Shown here piece by piece: positions 38,200 through 46,280 of a DNA stretch of 64,000 nucleotides (the first letter of the stretch is position 1; every line of letters begins with the position of its first letter). The translations under genes and the position numbers were made by a program. Origin of the DNA: an uncultured Porphyromonadaceae bacterium (GTDB lineage: Bacteria; Bacteroidota; Bacteroidia; Bacteroidales; Muribaculaceae). Under the pieces are notes generated by a model. It searched no databases, was not told the origin of the DNA, and was given only the letters and a program-made list of their open reading frames with translations. The stretch spans positions 1-64,000 of the forward strand of contig CANSRU010000007.1 of the NCBI GenBank assembly GCA_947649495.1. Direction: 5' to 3'.

Positions 38200-38215
38200 T
38201 ACCTTGTAATTGGAT

Positions 38216-40198
38216 TTAGTCTTTGATGGGATGATATTCTACAAAGGCTTCCATGGCTTCGTACGATGCCAGACCGAGGTTCTCGTAAAGCTGTGCTGTG
38301 GCGCGGTTGCGTTCCTCAGCGCGCTGCCAGAACAGACGGTCGTCATCGCCAAGGAATGGGGCGTTTTCCATCTGGCTCTGATGCTTCAGGATTGAGTTGC
38401 GCTTGAAGCGGAGCTCTTCAGGCGAAATGGGCACAGCCATTTCAATATGGTCAATTTCCCATTCGGCCCAGGCGCCGCGGTACATCCATATACGGCAATC
38501 TTTCATCCATTCCTCGCCGCGCAGTTCGTAGAGAGCTGCAAGCACGGCATCGGTACATACACGGTGAGTGCCGTGGGGGTCGGCGAGGTCACCTGCTACA
38601 AATATCTGATGGGGCTTAACCTCTTCGAGTAATGCTTTTACTTTTTCAATGTCGGCTATCGAGAGGTCGCCTTTCTTGATGGTTCCGGTTTCGTAGAACG
38701 GAAGGCGGAGGAAATGTATGTTCTGAGGTTTAACACCGATATAGTTGCATGCTATGGTAGCTTCTGCCTGACGTATCATAGTCTTGATTTCGCGGATATC
38801 GGCAGTGTCCATTTCTCCGGCTTTCTTCTGGCCGACGAATTTGCGAACACCTTCGCTCAGTTTATCGTAACCTTCGGTCTGGAAGCCGAACATGGGAGCT
38901 ATTTTATCCATCATCAGGAAGTAGCGCATCATATCTTCATCGCCCACCGCAATGTTGCCTGATGTTTCGTAAGCCACATGCACGTCATGTTTCTGGTCAA
39001 CGAGACGTTTAAGTGTGCCACCCATAGAGATAACATCGTCGTCGGGGTGGGGGCTGAACACTATTACGCGCTTTGGATAAGGATTGGCGCGTTCCGGACG
39101 ATAAGTGTCGTCAGCGTTAGGTTTGCCGCCGGGCCATCCGGTAATGGTGTGCTGGAGGTCGTTGAATATCTTGATATTAACATTGTAAGCCGAACCGTAA
39201 AGTGCGAGAAGTTCTCCAAGACCCCAATCGTTGTAGTCCTTGTCGGTCAGTTTCAGTATAGGTTTCTTGGTCATGTCGCACAACCACACTATGGCACGGC
39301 GAATCAACTTGTCGTTCCATTCGCATGAGGTCACTTTCCATGGCTGGCTTATGCGGGTGAGATCTTCGGCGGCAGGAAGGTCCACCACTACTTTGGCATG
39401 CGGGTGATTCTGAAGGAACGATGCCGGAACTGCTGTTGTAGCGGGCTGTTCCACGGTTTTCTTGATAATGGCGGCATTGTTTTCGCCCCAAGCCATTGTC
39501 ACTACGCGGCGTGCGCTGAGCAGATTGGATATGCCGAGAGTGATGGCTGTTGTGGGCACTTGTTCGCATTTGTAATCGGAAGAGATTATATGGCGTGCCT
39601 CATGGCCGAGCAATACGAGACGGCATAGACTTGTGGCCGAGCTGCCCGGTTCGTTGAATGCGAGCGAGCCGATGGCTCCAATCTCACATACGGTGATGTC
39701 GATTCCACCTTCGTCGGCTATGGATTGTTCATAAGCCTTGCAATATTCGTACATATTCTCCTTTGTCACTGCAGTGTCGATGGAGTGTACATTTTCGGGC
39801 TTTATGTCTATCTGGTCAAGGAACACTTCCTTCAGTCGTTTGAGAGTGCAGGGGCCATTCTCAATCAGAGGGAAAAATTCGCTGATATTGAACACTACAA
39901 CGTTCTCAAAGCTGATTTTTCCTTCATGGTTAAGTTTGATGAGTTCGTTATAGACACTGTGGGTGCTGACACCTGCACCGAGAGCCATCACGCATTTGCC
40001 TTTTTCGTCAACATAGCGTTTGATGTAACGCGCTATGCTTTCTGCGAGAAAATGGCTTCCATCGTTGACGGTCTCGAAAATTTGTGTGAACACTTTCTCC
40101 TCACGTGTGAGGGCGGCAAGTTCGATTTCTCCCTGCGGGTCGTAATACCGGCGCGGGATGCGATCCAACTTGATTTGTGAACTGAGATTTGTTTTCAT
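38216..40198 (-). CDS. NagB-like domain fused to a PIG-L (LmbE) deacetylase; NagB part lacks catalytic residues
   Basis: A 660-residue fusion. Residues 30-300 are a glucosamine-6-phosphate deaminase fold and 375-600 a PIG-L/LmbE N-acetyl-sugar deacetylase. The deacetylase keeps its zinc motifs HPDDD (384-388) and DPHGTH (540-545). In the NagB part, three catalytic positions are replaced relative to the intact nagB next door: Asp72 by Ser106, Asp141 by Ile176 and His143 by Ser178, while Glu148 is kept as Glu183. The deaminase reaction is therefore unlikely; sugar-phosphate sensing or binding for the deacetylase is my inference. Annotation as an active deaminase by overall similarity would probably be wrong. 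It is divergent from nagB. Confidence 0.88.
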   Translation of the reverse strand: MKTNLSSQIKLDRIPRRYYDPQGEIELAALTREEKVFTQIFETVNDGSHFLAESIARYIKRYVDEKGKCVMALGAGVSTHSVYNELIKLNHEGKISFENVVVFNISEFFPLIENGPCTLKRLKEVFLDQIDIKPENVHSIDTAVTKENMYEYCKAYEQSIADEGGIDITVCEIGAIGSLAFNEPGSSATSLCRLVLLGHEARHIISSDYKCEQVPTTAITLGISNLLSARRVVTMAWGENNAAIIKKTVEQPATTAVPASFLQNHPHAKVVVDLPAAEDLTRISQPWKVTSCEWNDKLIRRAIVWLCDMTKKPILKLTDKDYNDWGLGELLALYGSAYNVNIKIFNDLQHTITGWPGGKPNADDTYRPERANPYPKRVIVFSPHPDDDVISMGGTLKRLVDQKHDVHVAYETSGNIAVGDEDMMRYFLMMDKIAPMFGFQTEGYDKLSEGVRKFVGQKKAGEMDTADIREIKTMIRQAEATIACNYIGVKPQNIHFLRLPFYETGTIKKGDLSIADIEKVKALLEEVKPHQIFVAGDLADPHGTHRVCTDAVLAALYELRGEEWMKDCRIWMYRGAWAEWEIDHIEMAVPISPEELRFKRNSILKHQSQMENAPFLGDDDRLFWQRAEERNRATAQLYENLGLASYEAMEAFVEYHPIKD

Positions 40199-40321
40199 GT
40201 TAGAGTTAATGAAATTTTATCACAAAGTTAATCGTTAATTTATTTTTTTTGAAATACAATAAATGAAATTTCATTAAATTTGCACATAATCTGTATAACC
40301 AATAAAAACACAGCATCTACT
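40199..40321. promoter_or_regulatory. Divergent regulatory region of nagB and the NagB/PIG-L fusion
   Basis: The plus-strand -7 element TAAATTTG (40275-40282) serves nagB, and plus-strand CAAAGTTA (40223-40230), which is TAACTTTG on the minus strand, serves the fusion gene. A perfect 14-bp palindrome AATGAAATTTCATT (40262-40275) abuts the nagB -7 element, and its half AATGAAATTT recurs at 40208-40217 near the fusion start. This looks like an operator for a shared regulator of both genes. The -33 candidates are at non-ideal spacing (TTTG 40248-40251, 23 nt). Confidence 0.6.
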
Positions 40322-41131
40322 ATGCGACTTATCATCGAACCCGATTACGAAAAAGTATCACAGTGGGCGGCATCATATGTGGCCGCACGTATCAATGAAG
40401 CCAATCCCACTCCCGAACATCCCTTTGTGCTCGGTTGCCCGACCGGCAGCTCGCCCCTCGGCATGTACCGCGAGTTGATAAAACTCAACAAAGCCGGAAA
40501 GGTATCGTTTAAAAATGTGGTTACTTTCAACATGGATGAATATTGCGGAATACCCCGTGATCACGAGCAGAGTTACTACACATTCATGTGGACCAACTTT
40601 TTCAATCAGATAGACATTCTTCCTGAAAATGTAAATATCCTTAACGGTAACGCCGAAAATCCCGAGGAGGAATGTGCACGCTATGAGGCTAAGATAGCTT
40701 CTTACGGTGGCATAGACCTGTTTTTGGGTGGTGTCGGTCCCGACGGACATATTGCTTTCAATGAGCCCGGTTCGGCATTGACATCCAAGACACGAATGAA
40801 AACATTGACCCGCGACACCATCATAGCCAATTCCCGTTTCTTTGACAACGATGTGAACCTTGTGCCTAAAACAGCCCTTACCGTAGGTGTCGGCACTATA
40901 ATGGCTGCAAAGAGCGTGCTCCTGATAGTCAATGGCCATAACAAAGCCCGTGCTCTCCGTCATGGCGTGGAGGGCGGTATAAGCCAGATGTGGACAATAT
41001 CGGCTCTCCAGATGCACCCTAAGGCTCTTATTGTGGCCGATGATGCAGCCTGCGAAGAACTTAAAGTGGGTACCTACCGCTACTTCAAGGATATCGAGAG
41101 CGCCAATCTCGATCCCGCAACCCAATTGTAA
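40322..41131 (+). CDS. nagB: Glucosamine-6-phosphate deaminase
   Basis: It converts glucosamine 6-phosphate to fructose 6-phosphate and ammonia, feeding amino sugars into glycolysis. The 269-residue chain aligns with E. coli NagB without gaps in the active site: [10 protein letters not shown] substrate loop, Asp72 in FNMDEY, Asp141 and His143 in [11 protein letters not shown], and Glu148. ATG at 40322 is the start, because the chain then begins MRLI as in the family and because an ATG at 40280 lies inside the -7 promoter element. A strong terminator follows. Confidence 0.96.
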   Translation: MRLIIEPDYEKVSQWAASYVAARINEANPTPEHPFVLGCPTGSSPLGMYRELIKLNKAGKVSFKNVVTFNMDEYCGIPRDHEQSYYTFMWTNFFNQIDILPENVNILNGNAENPEEECARYEAKIASYGGIDLFLGGVGPDGHIAFNEPGSALTSKTRMKTLTRDTIIANSRFFDNDVNLVPKTALTVGVGTIMAAKSVLLIVNGHNKARALRHGVEGGISQMWTISALQMHPKALIVADDAACEELKVGTYRYFKDIESANLDPATQL

Positions 41132-41148
41132 TTATAATTGACAAGTAT

Positions 41149-41197
41149 AAAACGAGACATCCGCCCGCATTTCTCATGCGGGCGGATGTCTCGTTTT
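41149..41197. terminator. Bidirectional terminator after nagB
   Basis: A perfect 21-bp stem (41149-41169 and 41177-41197) with a 7-nt loop, GC-rich in the centre and ending in AAAA/TTTT, lies between the converging nagB and metallo-hydrolase genes. It can serve both. Confidence 0.88.
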
Positions 41198-41216
41198 ACT
41201 TTGATATTGTCAGGGA

Positions 41217-41936
41217 TTAATCCAGTTCGATGGATTCACCGGGGGTGTGCATGCAGTGGCATGTGGTGCCCGGGACTTCGTAGGAGGTGAAATCGCAAGC
41301 CTTGTGGTAGTCGCCACTGAAGTGCATGGGGAAGAAATCGCGCACCTTTATTGTGTTGAGAAATTCGCGTGCTCCGCGTGCGAAATCTGAGCCGAGCCGC
41401 ACATCTACCGGAAAGAACACAATGTCCATCTCGTTAACTTCCGATGCAATGCGGTTGACAATTACCCGGAAGCGTTCGTCGGCCTCCTCTACTTCTCGCA
41501 TTGACGATTCGTCCTGCCAGTGCCAGTCGTTCAGGTCGCCTGCATGGAATATTTTCTCTCCACTTTTAGTTGTTACGAGAAAACTTACGCCGTCGTCAGT
41601 CGAACCGTAGGCTTTGACCGTCAGACCGCCGGGCAGATTTTCTATAACGTCGCCTTTGCTCATACCGGCCACAGCGAGGGTGTCGGGTACATTCTGAGGG
41701 TATACATCGTTGGAAAGAACGTAGGTGCGCTTATGGTTTTGGGCCAATTCGTATATGCTCTTGTTGAAGTGGTCAGGATGATGATGTGTTACGAAAAACA
41801 CCACCGGTTTGTCCGGATTCTGTTCAAGCACGCGGTGCAATGCATGAGCCGGATCACGGTAGTAATCGAACACCATAATTACATCGTCGGTAGCGACAAT
41901 GAAGCCGCTGTGGTCTAAGAATGTTACTCTATTCAT
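41217..41936 (-). CDS. Metallo-beta-lactamase-fold hydrolase (UlaG-like)
   Basis: A 239-residue cytoplasmic hydrolase with the fold's motifs: LDHSGFIV start, THHHPDHF (HxHxDH variant), HAGDLNDWHW and a C-terminal PMHFSGDYH. No signal peptide. The closest pattern is the UlaG-like branch, which includes lactonases and nucleases; the substrate is not predictable. It is the last gene of a minus-strand run and lies 22 nt after a second metallo-hydrolase that is only distantly similar. Confidence 0.82.
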   Translation of the reverse strand: MNRVTFLDHSGFIVATDDVIMVFDYYRDPAHALHRVLEQNPDKPVVFFVTHHHPDHFNKSIYELAQNHKRTYVLSNDVYPQNVPDTLAVAGMSKGDVIENLPGGLTVKAYGSTDDGVSFLVTTKSGEKIFHAGDLNDWHWQDESSMREVEEADERFRVIVNRIASEVNEMDIVFFPVDVRLGSDFARGAREFLNTIKVRDFFPMHFSGDYHKACDFTSYEVPGTTCHCMHTPGESIELD

Positions 41937-41958
41937 GACTATTGATTTGTTTTGTTGG

Positions 41959-42720
41959 TCAGATTTCTACTGTGAGACCATCGTGTGCCGGCTCTATTCC
42001 CAGTGGAAGCATCCGTCTAAATTCGGAATGTAATCCCATTTGATGGGAAATGTGTGTGAGCAGTGCCCGTCGTGGTTTCACTGCATTTATAACGTCAATA
42101 GCCTGCTGTAGGTTCATGTGCGAGGGGTGTTCTTCGTGCCTGAGTGCGTTTATAACCAATGTGTCGGTGCCACGTAGTAGCTCAAGTGTGTGCCCGGGCA
42201 TTTCTTTGCAGTCTGTGATATAGCTCAACGCACCTATGCGGTACCCGAATATTCTCAGATTGGGGGTGTGCATTACAGGCAGCGGTATTACCTCCGTGCG
42301 GTTTGTTTTGAATGGATTGTCGTCAATAATGTGTATGTCGAATGTCGGAGAGTTCGGATAGTGGAGCTCTCCGAAGCAATAAGGCATGCGGGTGTGGATG
42401 TCTGTGCTTACATCTGCCGAGCAATAGATTGGGAATCCTCCATTGCGGTGGCAAAATGGGCGTAAATCGTCAAGGCCGCCCAGATGGTCGTAGTGGCTGT
42501 GGGTGACAAGCAGGGCATCTATGTCAGACTTGCCATAGCTTAACATCTGCTGGCGGAAATCAGGTCCGCAGTCTATTAGGATTCTTTCGGTTCCGGTGTC
42601 AATGAGTGCTGACGTGCGCAAACGTTTGTCAAAGGAGTCTGCGCTATGGCATACCGGGCACTTGCATCCCACTCGTGGAACACCGCTTGATGTGCCCGTT
42701 CCTAAAAATGTAATAACCAT
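41959..42720 (-). CDS. Metallo-beta-lactamase-fold hydrolase (PhnP-like)
   Basis: A 253-residue hydrolase with the PhnP-type N-terminus FLGTGTSSGVPRVGCKCPVC, whose cysteines bind a structural zinc, then THSHYDHLGGLDDLRPF as the two-metal site, ITDCKE and LLTHISHQMG. PhnP relatives are cyclic phosphodiesterases, so phosphodiester hydrolysis is the likeliest activity. I chose ATG at 42720, which lies 10 nt after the preceding stop and starts the conserved strand; an ATG at 42759 would overlap the upstream gene. Confidence 0.85.
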   Translation of the reverse strand: MVITFLGTGTSSGVPRVGCKCPVCHSADSFDKRLRTSALIDTGTERILIDCGPDFRQQMLSYGKSDIDALLVTHSHYDHLGGLDDLRPFCHRNGGFPIYCSADVSTDIHTRMPYCFGELHYPNSPTFDIHIIDDNPFKTNRTEVIPLPVMHTPNLRIFGYRIGALSYITDCKEMPGHTLELLRGTDTLVINALRHEEHPSHMNLQQAIDVINAVKPRRALLTHISHQMGLHSEFRRMLPLGIEPAHDGLTVEI

Positions 42721-42730
42721 ATAATGGAAT

Positions 42731-43675
42731 CTACTGTCTGAACGAGCGGAGAAGCCCATCCTCGAATATCAGATACCGGCCATTCTCGTATGTCCATATT
42801 TCCCGCATTATGCTGTAGCCCGGCCTGCGGTCAACAGTGGCCGGAGCCCCGAGAGCCAAGCGACATTCTTCGCGGGTCATGTCTTCAGAAACGCGGCCGT
42901 TGACTATGTTGTTCCAATTTGCGTCTGTAATCTCGGGATAACGGTCGCGCGGATTTGACAACGACAGCAGTGAGCCGAATTTGCGTGTGGCCCGCAGGTC
43001 GGAGCCAACCGACATGAATAGGTGCAATGGTTTACCTTTGTCGTCGTTCAATATCAATTTAATGGGGTAAAAAGTGGAGCCCGGCACAACATCAACCACT
43101 GTCACAGGTATGAATCGGCGTCCGGTAAGAGCATTGTCGTCGGTATCATACCACGAAGATGTCACTATATAATATCTTTTGCCTTTCATTCGCTCCGCAA
43201 CTTTAGATACCATGTCAACTTCTATAGTGAACGGAACCTCCATATTTTTGCTCCGGTCAAGCGATGATGCCTGCACGTCGGAACGGTAGGAGACTTCTTT
43301 ACCATATTCGGTGGTAAAAGTGGCTTCAACCATGCGTTTCCCATCGATTGATGTCACTTCCGATAGATTTTCTAACCGCAGAATAGTTCCTGCAAGATTC
43401 CCCGCCTCGGCTCCGGAGGCTCCGAGCAGAAGGGATATTTTGTTGTCGGTGACGTAGAATTCCTTTCCGGGCTGCCAGTCAGCCGGTGGCTGAGGCATAA
43501 TATCGGCAAGATATCTGTCTTCCGGCCGTTCTTCGATTTTCTCACGTTTCACATCTCCCGCGGTTATTTTGGGAGTGCTCTCAATTCCGGTAAAGCACCC
43601 TTGTGCAGTGGCGGCCAGAACGGCCGCCACTGCGAGGGTGAATATACGTGATGTTAAGTGGTGTGATGTGATCAC
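42731..43675 (-). CDS. Lipoprotein with a BamE/SmpA-like C-terminal segment
   Basis: A 314-residue envelope protein with a lipoprotein signal (Cys27 in TAQGC). The middle region is unrecognised. The last 45 residues, from MTREECRLALGAPATVDRRPG through the Trp-Thr-Tyr-Glu-Asn-Gly core to the FEDGLLRSF ending, have the pattern of SmpA/OmlA (BamE-like) domains: a short helix with ALGxP, then strands ending in an aromatic-rich hairpin. It is 4 nt after the prolyl oligopeptidase gene and 10 nt before the PhnP-like gene. A role in envelope assembly is only a guess from this similarity. Confidence 0.65.
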   Translation of the reverse strand: MITSHHLTSRIFTLAVAAVLAATAQGCFTGIESTPKITAGDVKREKIEERPEDRYLADIMPQPPADWQPGKEFYVTDNKISLLLGASGAEAGNLAGTILRLENLSEVTSIDGKRMVEATFTTEYGKEVSYRSDVQASSLDRSKNMEVPFTIEVDMVSKVAERMKGKRYYIVTSSWYDTDDNALTGRRFIPVTVVDVVPGSTFYPIKLILNDDKGKPLHLFMSVGSDLRATRKFGSLLSLSNPRDRYPEITDANWNNIVNGRVSEDMTREECRLALGAPATVDRRPGYSIMREIWTYENGRYLIFEDGLLRSFRQ

Positions 43676-43679
43676 TTAA

Positions 43680-45800
43680 TCATTTCTTTGTCGGGTCAAT
43701 ACCCATGTTGTACAATATGAATGAATAAATGTCGGCATATTCATCGATCACTTTGCTCATCGGCTTTCCTCCACCATGTCCGGCTTTGCTGTCTATGCGT
43801 ATCAGTTTTGGAGCATCGCCTGTGTTTGCGGCTTGCAGTGCGGCGGCATATTTAAATGAATGTGCAGGTACCACACGGTCGTCGTGGTCGGCTGTCGTAA
43901 CGAGAATGGCAGGGTAGGGAGTTCCGTCATTCTTTATAGTGTGCAGCGGTGAATAGCCCAGAAGATATTCGGCCATCTCCTTTGAGTCGGCGCTTGTGCC
44001 ATAGTCTGAAGCCCAGTTCCACCCGATTGTGAAGAGGTGGTAGCGCATCATGTCCATCACACCGACTTGCGGTATGGCCACTTTGAACAGGTCCGGACGC
44101 AGATTGACTGTTGCGCCTACAAGCAGGCCACCATTGCTTCCACCCTGTATGGCAAGATAGTTGGGAGAGGTCCATTTCTGGTCTATAAGATACTCTGCGG
44201 CCGCTATAAAATCGTTGAAGACATTTAGCTTATCCATCTTTGTGCCGGCCTTGTGCCACGATTCGCCATATTCGCCACCGCCACGCAGGTTTGCCTGCGC
44301 ATATATACCGCCATTTTCAAGCCAGGCAAGTCTGTTTGCCGAGAATCCGGGAGTGAGGGATATGTTGAAACCTCCGTATCCATAAAGCAATGTGGGGTTC
44401 TTGCCATTCCGGTCCAAGCCTTTTTTATAGGTAATGAACATCGGTACCTTTGTCCCATCTTCGGATGTGTAGAATACCTGTTCAGTGATGTAATCCTCAA
44501 AGTTCACATCTTTGATTTCCGGTTCACCTATAAGTGTGCTTTTGCCTGACGCCATGTCGTAGCTGTAGCGTGCCGCAGGGTATGTGAAGGATGTGAATGC
44601 ATAGAACACATCCGGATATTTCCGGCTTGACCATACCGATGCAGTGCCGAAAGTTGGCAACTCTATCTCTGAAAGTTTTTTGCCATCCATGGTATATGTG
44701 TACACATGGCTTGCGGCGTCTTTTTCGTACGTCAACAGCATTTTATCGCCGGCGAATTGTGCTGACGCCAGTACGGCATCCTGTTCGGGTACGATTTCCT
44801 GCCATTGGGGTGTGGATGCGTTAAGGTCGGCCATCACCACCCGGTAGCGTTCTGCGCCTTTGGATGTTTTTGCATATAGTTTATCGTCAATGACTCCCAG
44901 CGGGCTTATCTCGTAATTTTGCGAAGGTTCGAGAATAGTCCAGCCGCTGTTGGTTTTGAGGTTTTTATACATGAGCGATTCGCCAAATCCCTGTCCGCCG
45001 GCAAATGCAAACAGATAATCCTCGCTTTCCGGAACCCATGCGGTGTGGAAATGAAGTGGGTTTGCCTTGTCCTCGTATGCAAGTATGTCCTGACTTTGAG
45101 GGGTGCCCATCTTGTGATAGTATATCTGATGATTCTCGTTGGCATTGGAGAATTCTTTACCGGCTTCCGGACGTGGATACGCGCTGTAGTAAAAACCGTC
45201 GCCCTTCCATTGGGCCGACGTGAATTTGGCCCATTCTATATGATCCGGAAGCAATTCTCCTGTTTTTGTATCTATCACATATATTTCTGTCCAATCGGAA
45301 CCGTTGCGGGAAATTGTATATGCCGTGTAACGGCCATCGTTGCTTTGCGACACACCTGTGAGTGCAACGGTGCCGTCGTCCGACAGTTTGTTGGGGTCAA
45401 GAAATAACTCTGCTTTCCCCCCTATGCTGTCGGTGCGGTACAGCACACTTTGATTCTGCAGGCCGTCGTTTTCGTAAAAATAATATTTTCCATCGCTCTC
45501 TTTCCAGGGCAATCCGGTCTTTTTGTAATTGTTCAATTCCGTTAGGCGGTTGCGTAATTTGTCGCGAAAAGGTATGCGGTTCAGATATTCCTGTGTTATT
45601 TTGTTTTCCTCATCCACCCATTTCAATGTGGCATCGGCGGTGTCGTTTTCGAGCGGGCGGTAGCGGTCGTCCACTTTCATGCCGAAATATTCATCGACAG
45701 TGTTGTCTGCCGGAGCGGTAGGGTAGTTGATTTGTGATTTTGTACATGAACCCGCCATGCATGCTGTGACTGTGGCCATGATTGCGATTTTACTGTTCAT
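43680..45800 (-). CDS. Prolyl oligopeptidase family (S9A) lipoprotein
   Basis: A 706-residue serine peptidase that cleaves short peptides after proline. The N-terminal lipoprotein signal is MNSKIAIMATVTACMAGSC (Cys19). A seven-bladed propeller (about 60-430) covers the catalytic alpha/beta hydrolase domain, whose triad is Ser555 in GGSNGG, Asp in DHDDRV and His in KAGHGGGK. I chose ATG at 45800 because it starts the signal; an earlier ATG (45875) would add 25 residues with Cys and no signal. A -7 element on the minus strand (plus-strand CAAATATA, 45853-45860) supports this start. It leads the four-gene minus-strand run. Confidence 0.92.
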   Translation of the reverse strand: MNSKIAIMATVTACMAGSCTKSQINYPTAPADNTVDEYFGMKVDDRYRPLENDTADATLKWVDEENKITQEYLNRIPFRDKLRNRLTELNNYKKTGLPWKESDGKYYFYENDGLQNQSVLYRTDSIGGKAELFLDPNKLSDDGTVALTGVSQSNDGRYTAYTISRNGSDWTEIYVIDTKTGELLPDHIEWAKFTSAQWKGDGFYYSAYPRPEAGKEFSNANENHQIYYHKMGTPQSQDILAYEDKANPLHFHTAWVPESEDYLFAFAGGQGFGESLMYKNLKTNSGWTILEPSQNYEISPLGVIDDKLYAKTSKGAERYRVVMADLNASTPQWQEIVPEQDAVLASAQFAGDKMLLTYEKDAASHVYTYTMDGKKLSEIELPTFGTASVWSSRKYPDVFYAFTSFTYPAARYSYDMASGKSTLIGEPEIKDVNFEDYITEQVFYTSEDGTKVPMFITYKKGLDRNGKNPTLLYGYGGFNISLTPGFSANRLAWLENGGIYAQANLRGGGEYGESWHKAGTKMDKLNVFNDFIAAAEYLIDQKWTSPNYLAIQGGSNGGLLVGATVNLRPDLFKVAIPQVGVMDMMRYHLFTIGWNWASDYGTSADSKEMAEYLLGYSPLHTIKNDGTPYPAILVTTADHDDRVVPAHSFKYAAALQAANTGDAPKLIRIDSKAGHGGGKPMSKVIDEYADIYSFILYNMGIDPTKK

Positions 45801-46038
45801 TTGCAGAAATGTGAATTTTGCACCCTGTCGGACGCTATGAATAATTATGCTGCAAATATAGCAATATTTAGTCACCCGAGCGAGTATGGCTTACTTAATG
45901 TTGGTTAATCCTTATGGTAGGTCGGTTATGCAACTGCATGGGCTCTTATTAGAAATATAGTTGAAGTAGGCAGTGGTTGTATTATGTTTAAAAATAGCGA
46001 TGTAACAATATTTAACAATAAAAAGTCGGGTGTATCTA

Positions 46039-46068
46039 TTGACAATAAACAAAAAGTCGTTACCTTTG
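46039..46068 (+). promoter_or_regulatory. Promoter of tRNA-fMet
   Basis: TTG at 46039-46041 and TACCTTTG at 46061-46068 are separated by 19 nt and match the Bacteroidetes consensus. The tRNA begins 18 nt further on. The rest of the 285-nt gap between the prolyl oligopeptidase start and the tRNA holds only the minus-strand -7 element at 45853-45860; I see nothing else in it. Confidence 0.7.
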
Positions 46069-46085
46069 CACTCACAAAACCACAA

Positions 46086-46157
<72 letters not shown>

Positions 46158-46163
46158 CCGAGG

Positions 46164-46197
46164 AAAGCCGATGATTACTATCATCGGCTTTATTTTA
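46164..46197 (+). terminator. Terminator of tRNA-fMet
   Basis: A perfect 11-bp stem (AAAGCCGATGA at 46164-46174, TCATCGGCTTT at 46181-46191) with a 6-nt loop is followed by ATTTTA, directly after the tRNA. Confidence 0.8.
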
Positions 46198-46280
46198 TGT
46201 ATACATATTAGGATTTTATATATGTGTTGATTATATTTGCGATATATACACAAATTGTTAACCTTAAATCCTGATGAATT

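Noticed and set aside
41217-42720. Tandem duplication of a metallo-hydrolase gene
   Set aside because: The two proteins share only the fold-level HxHxDH motif; the N-termini (PhnP zinc cysteines against none) place them in different families.
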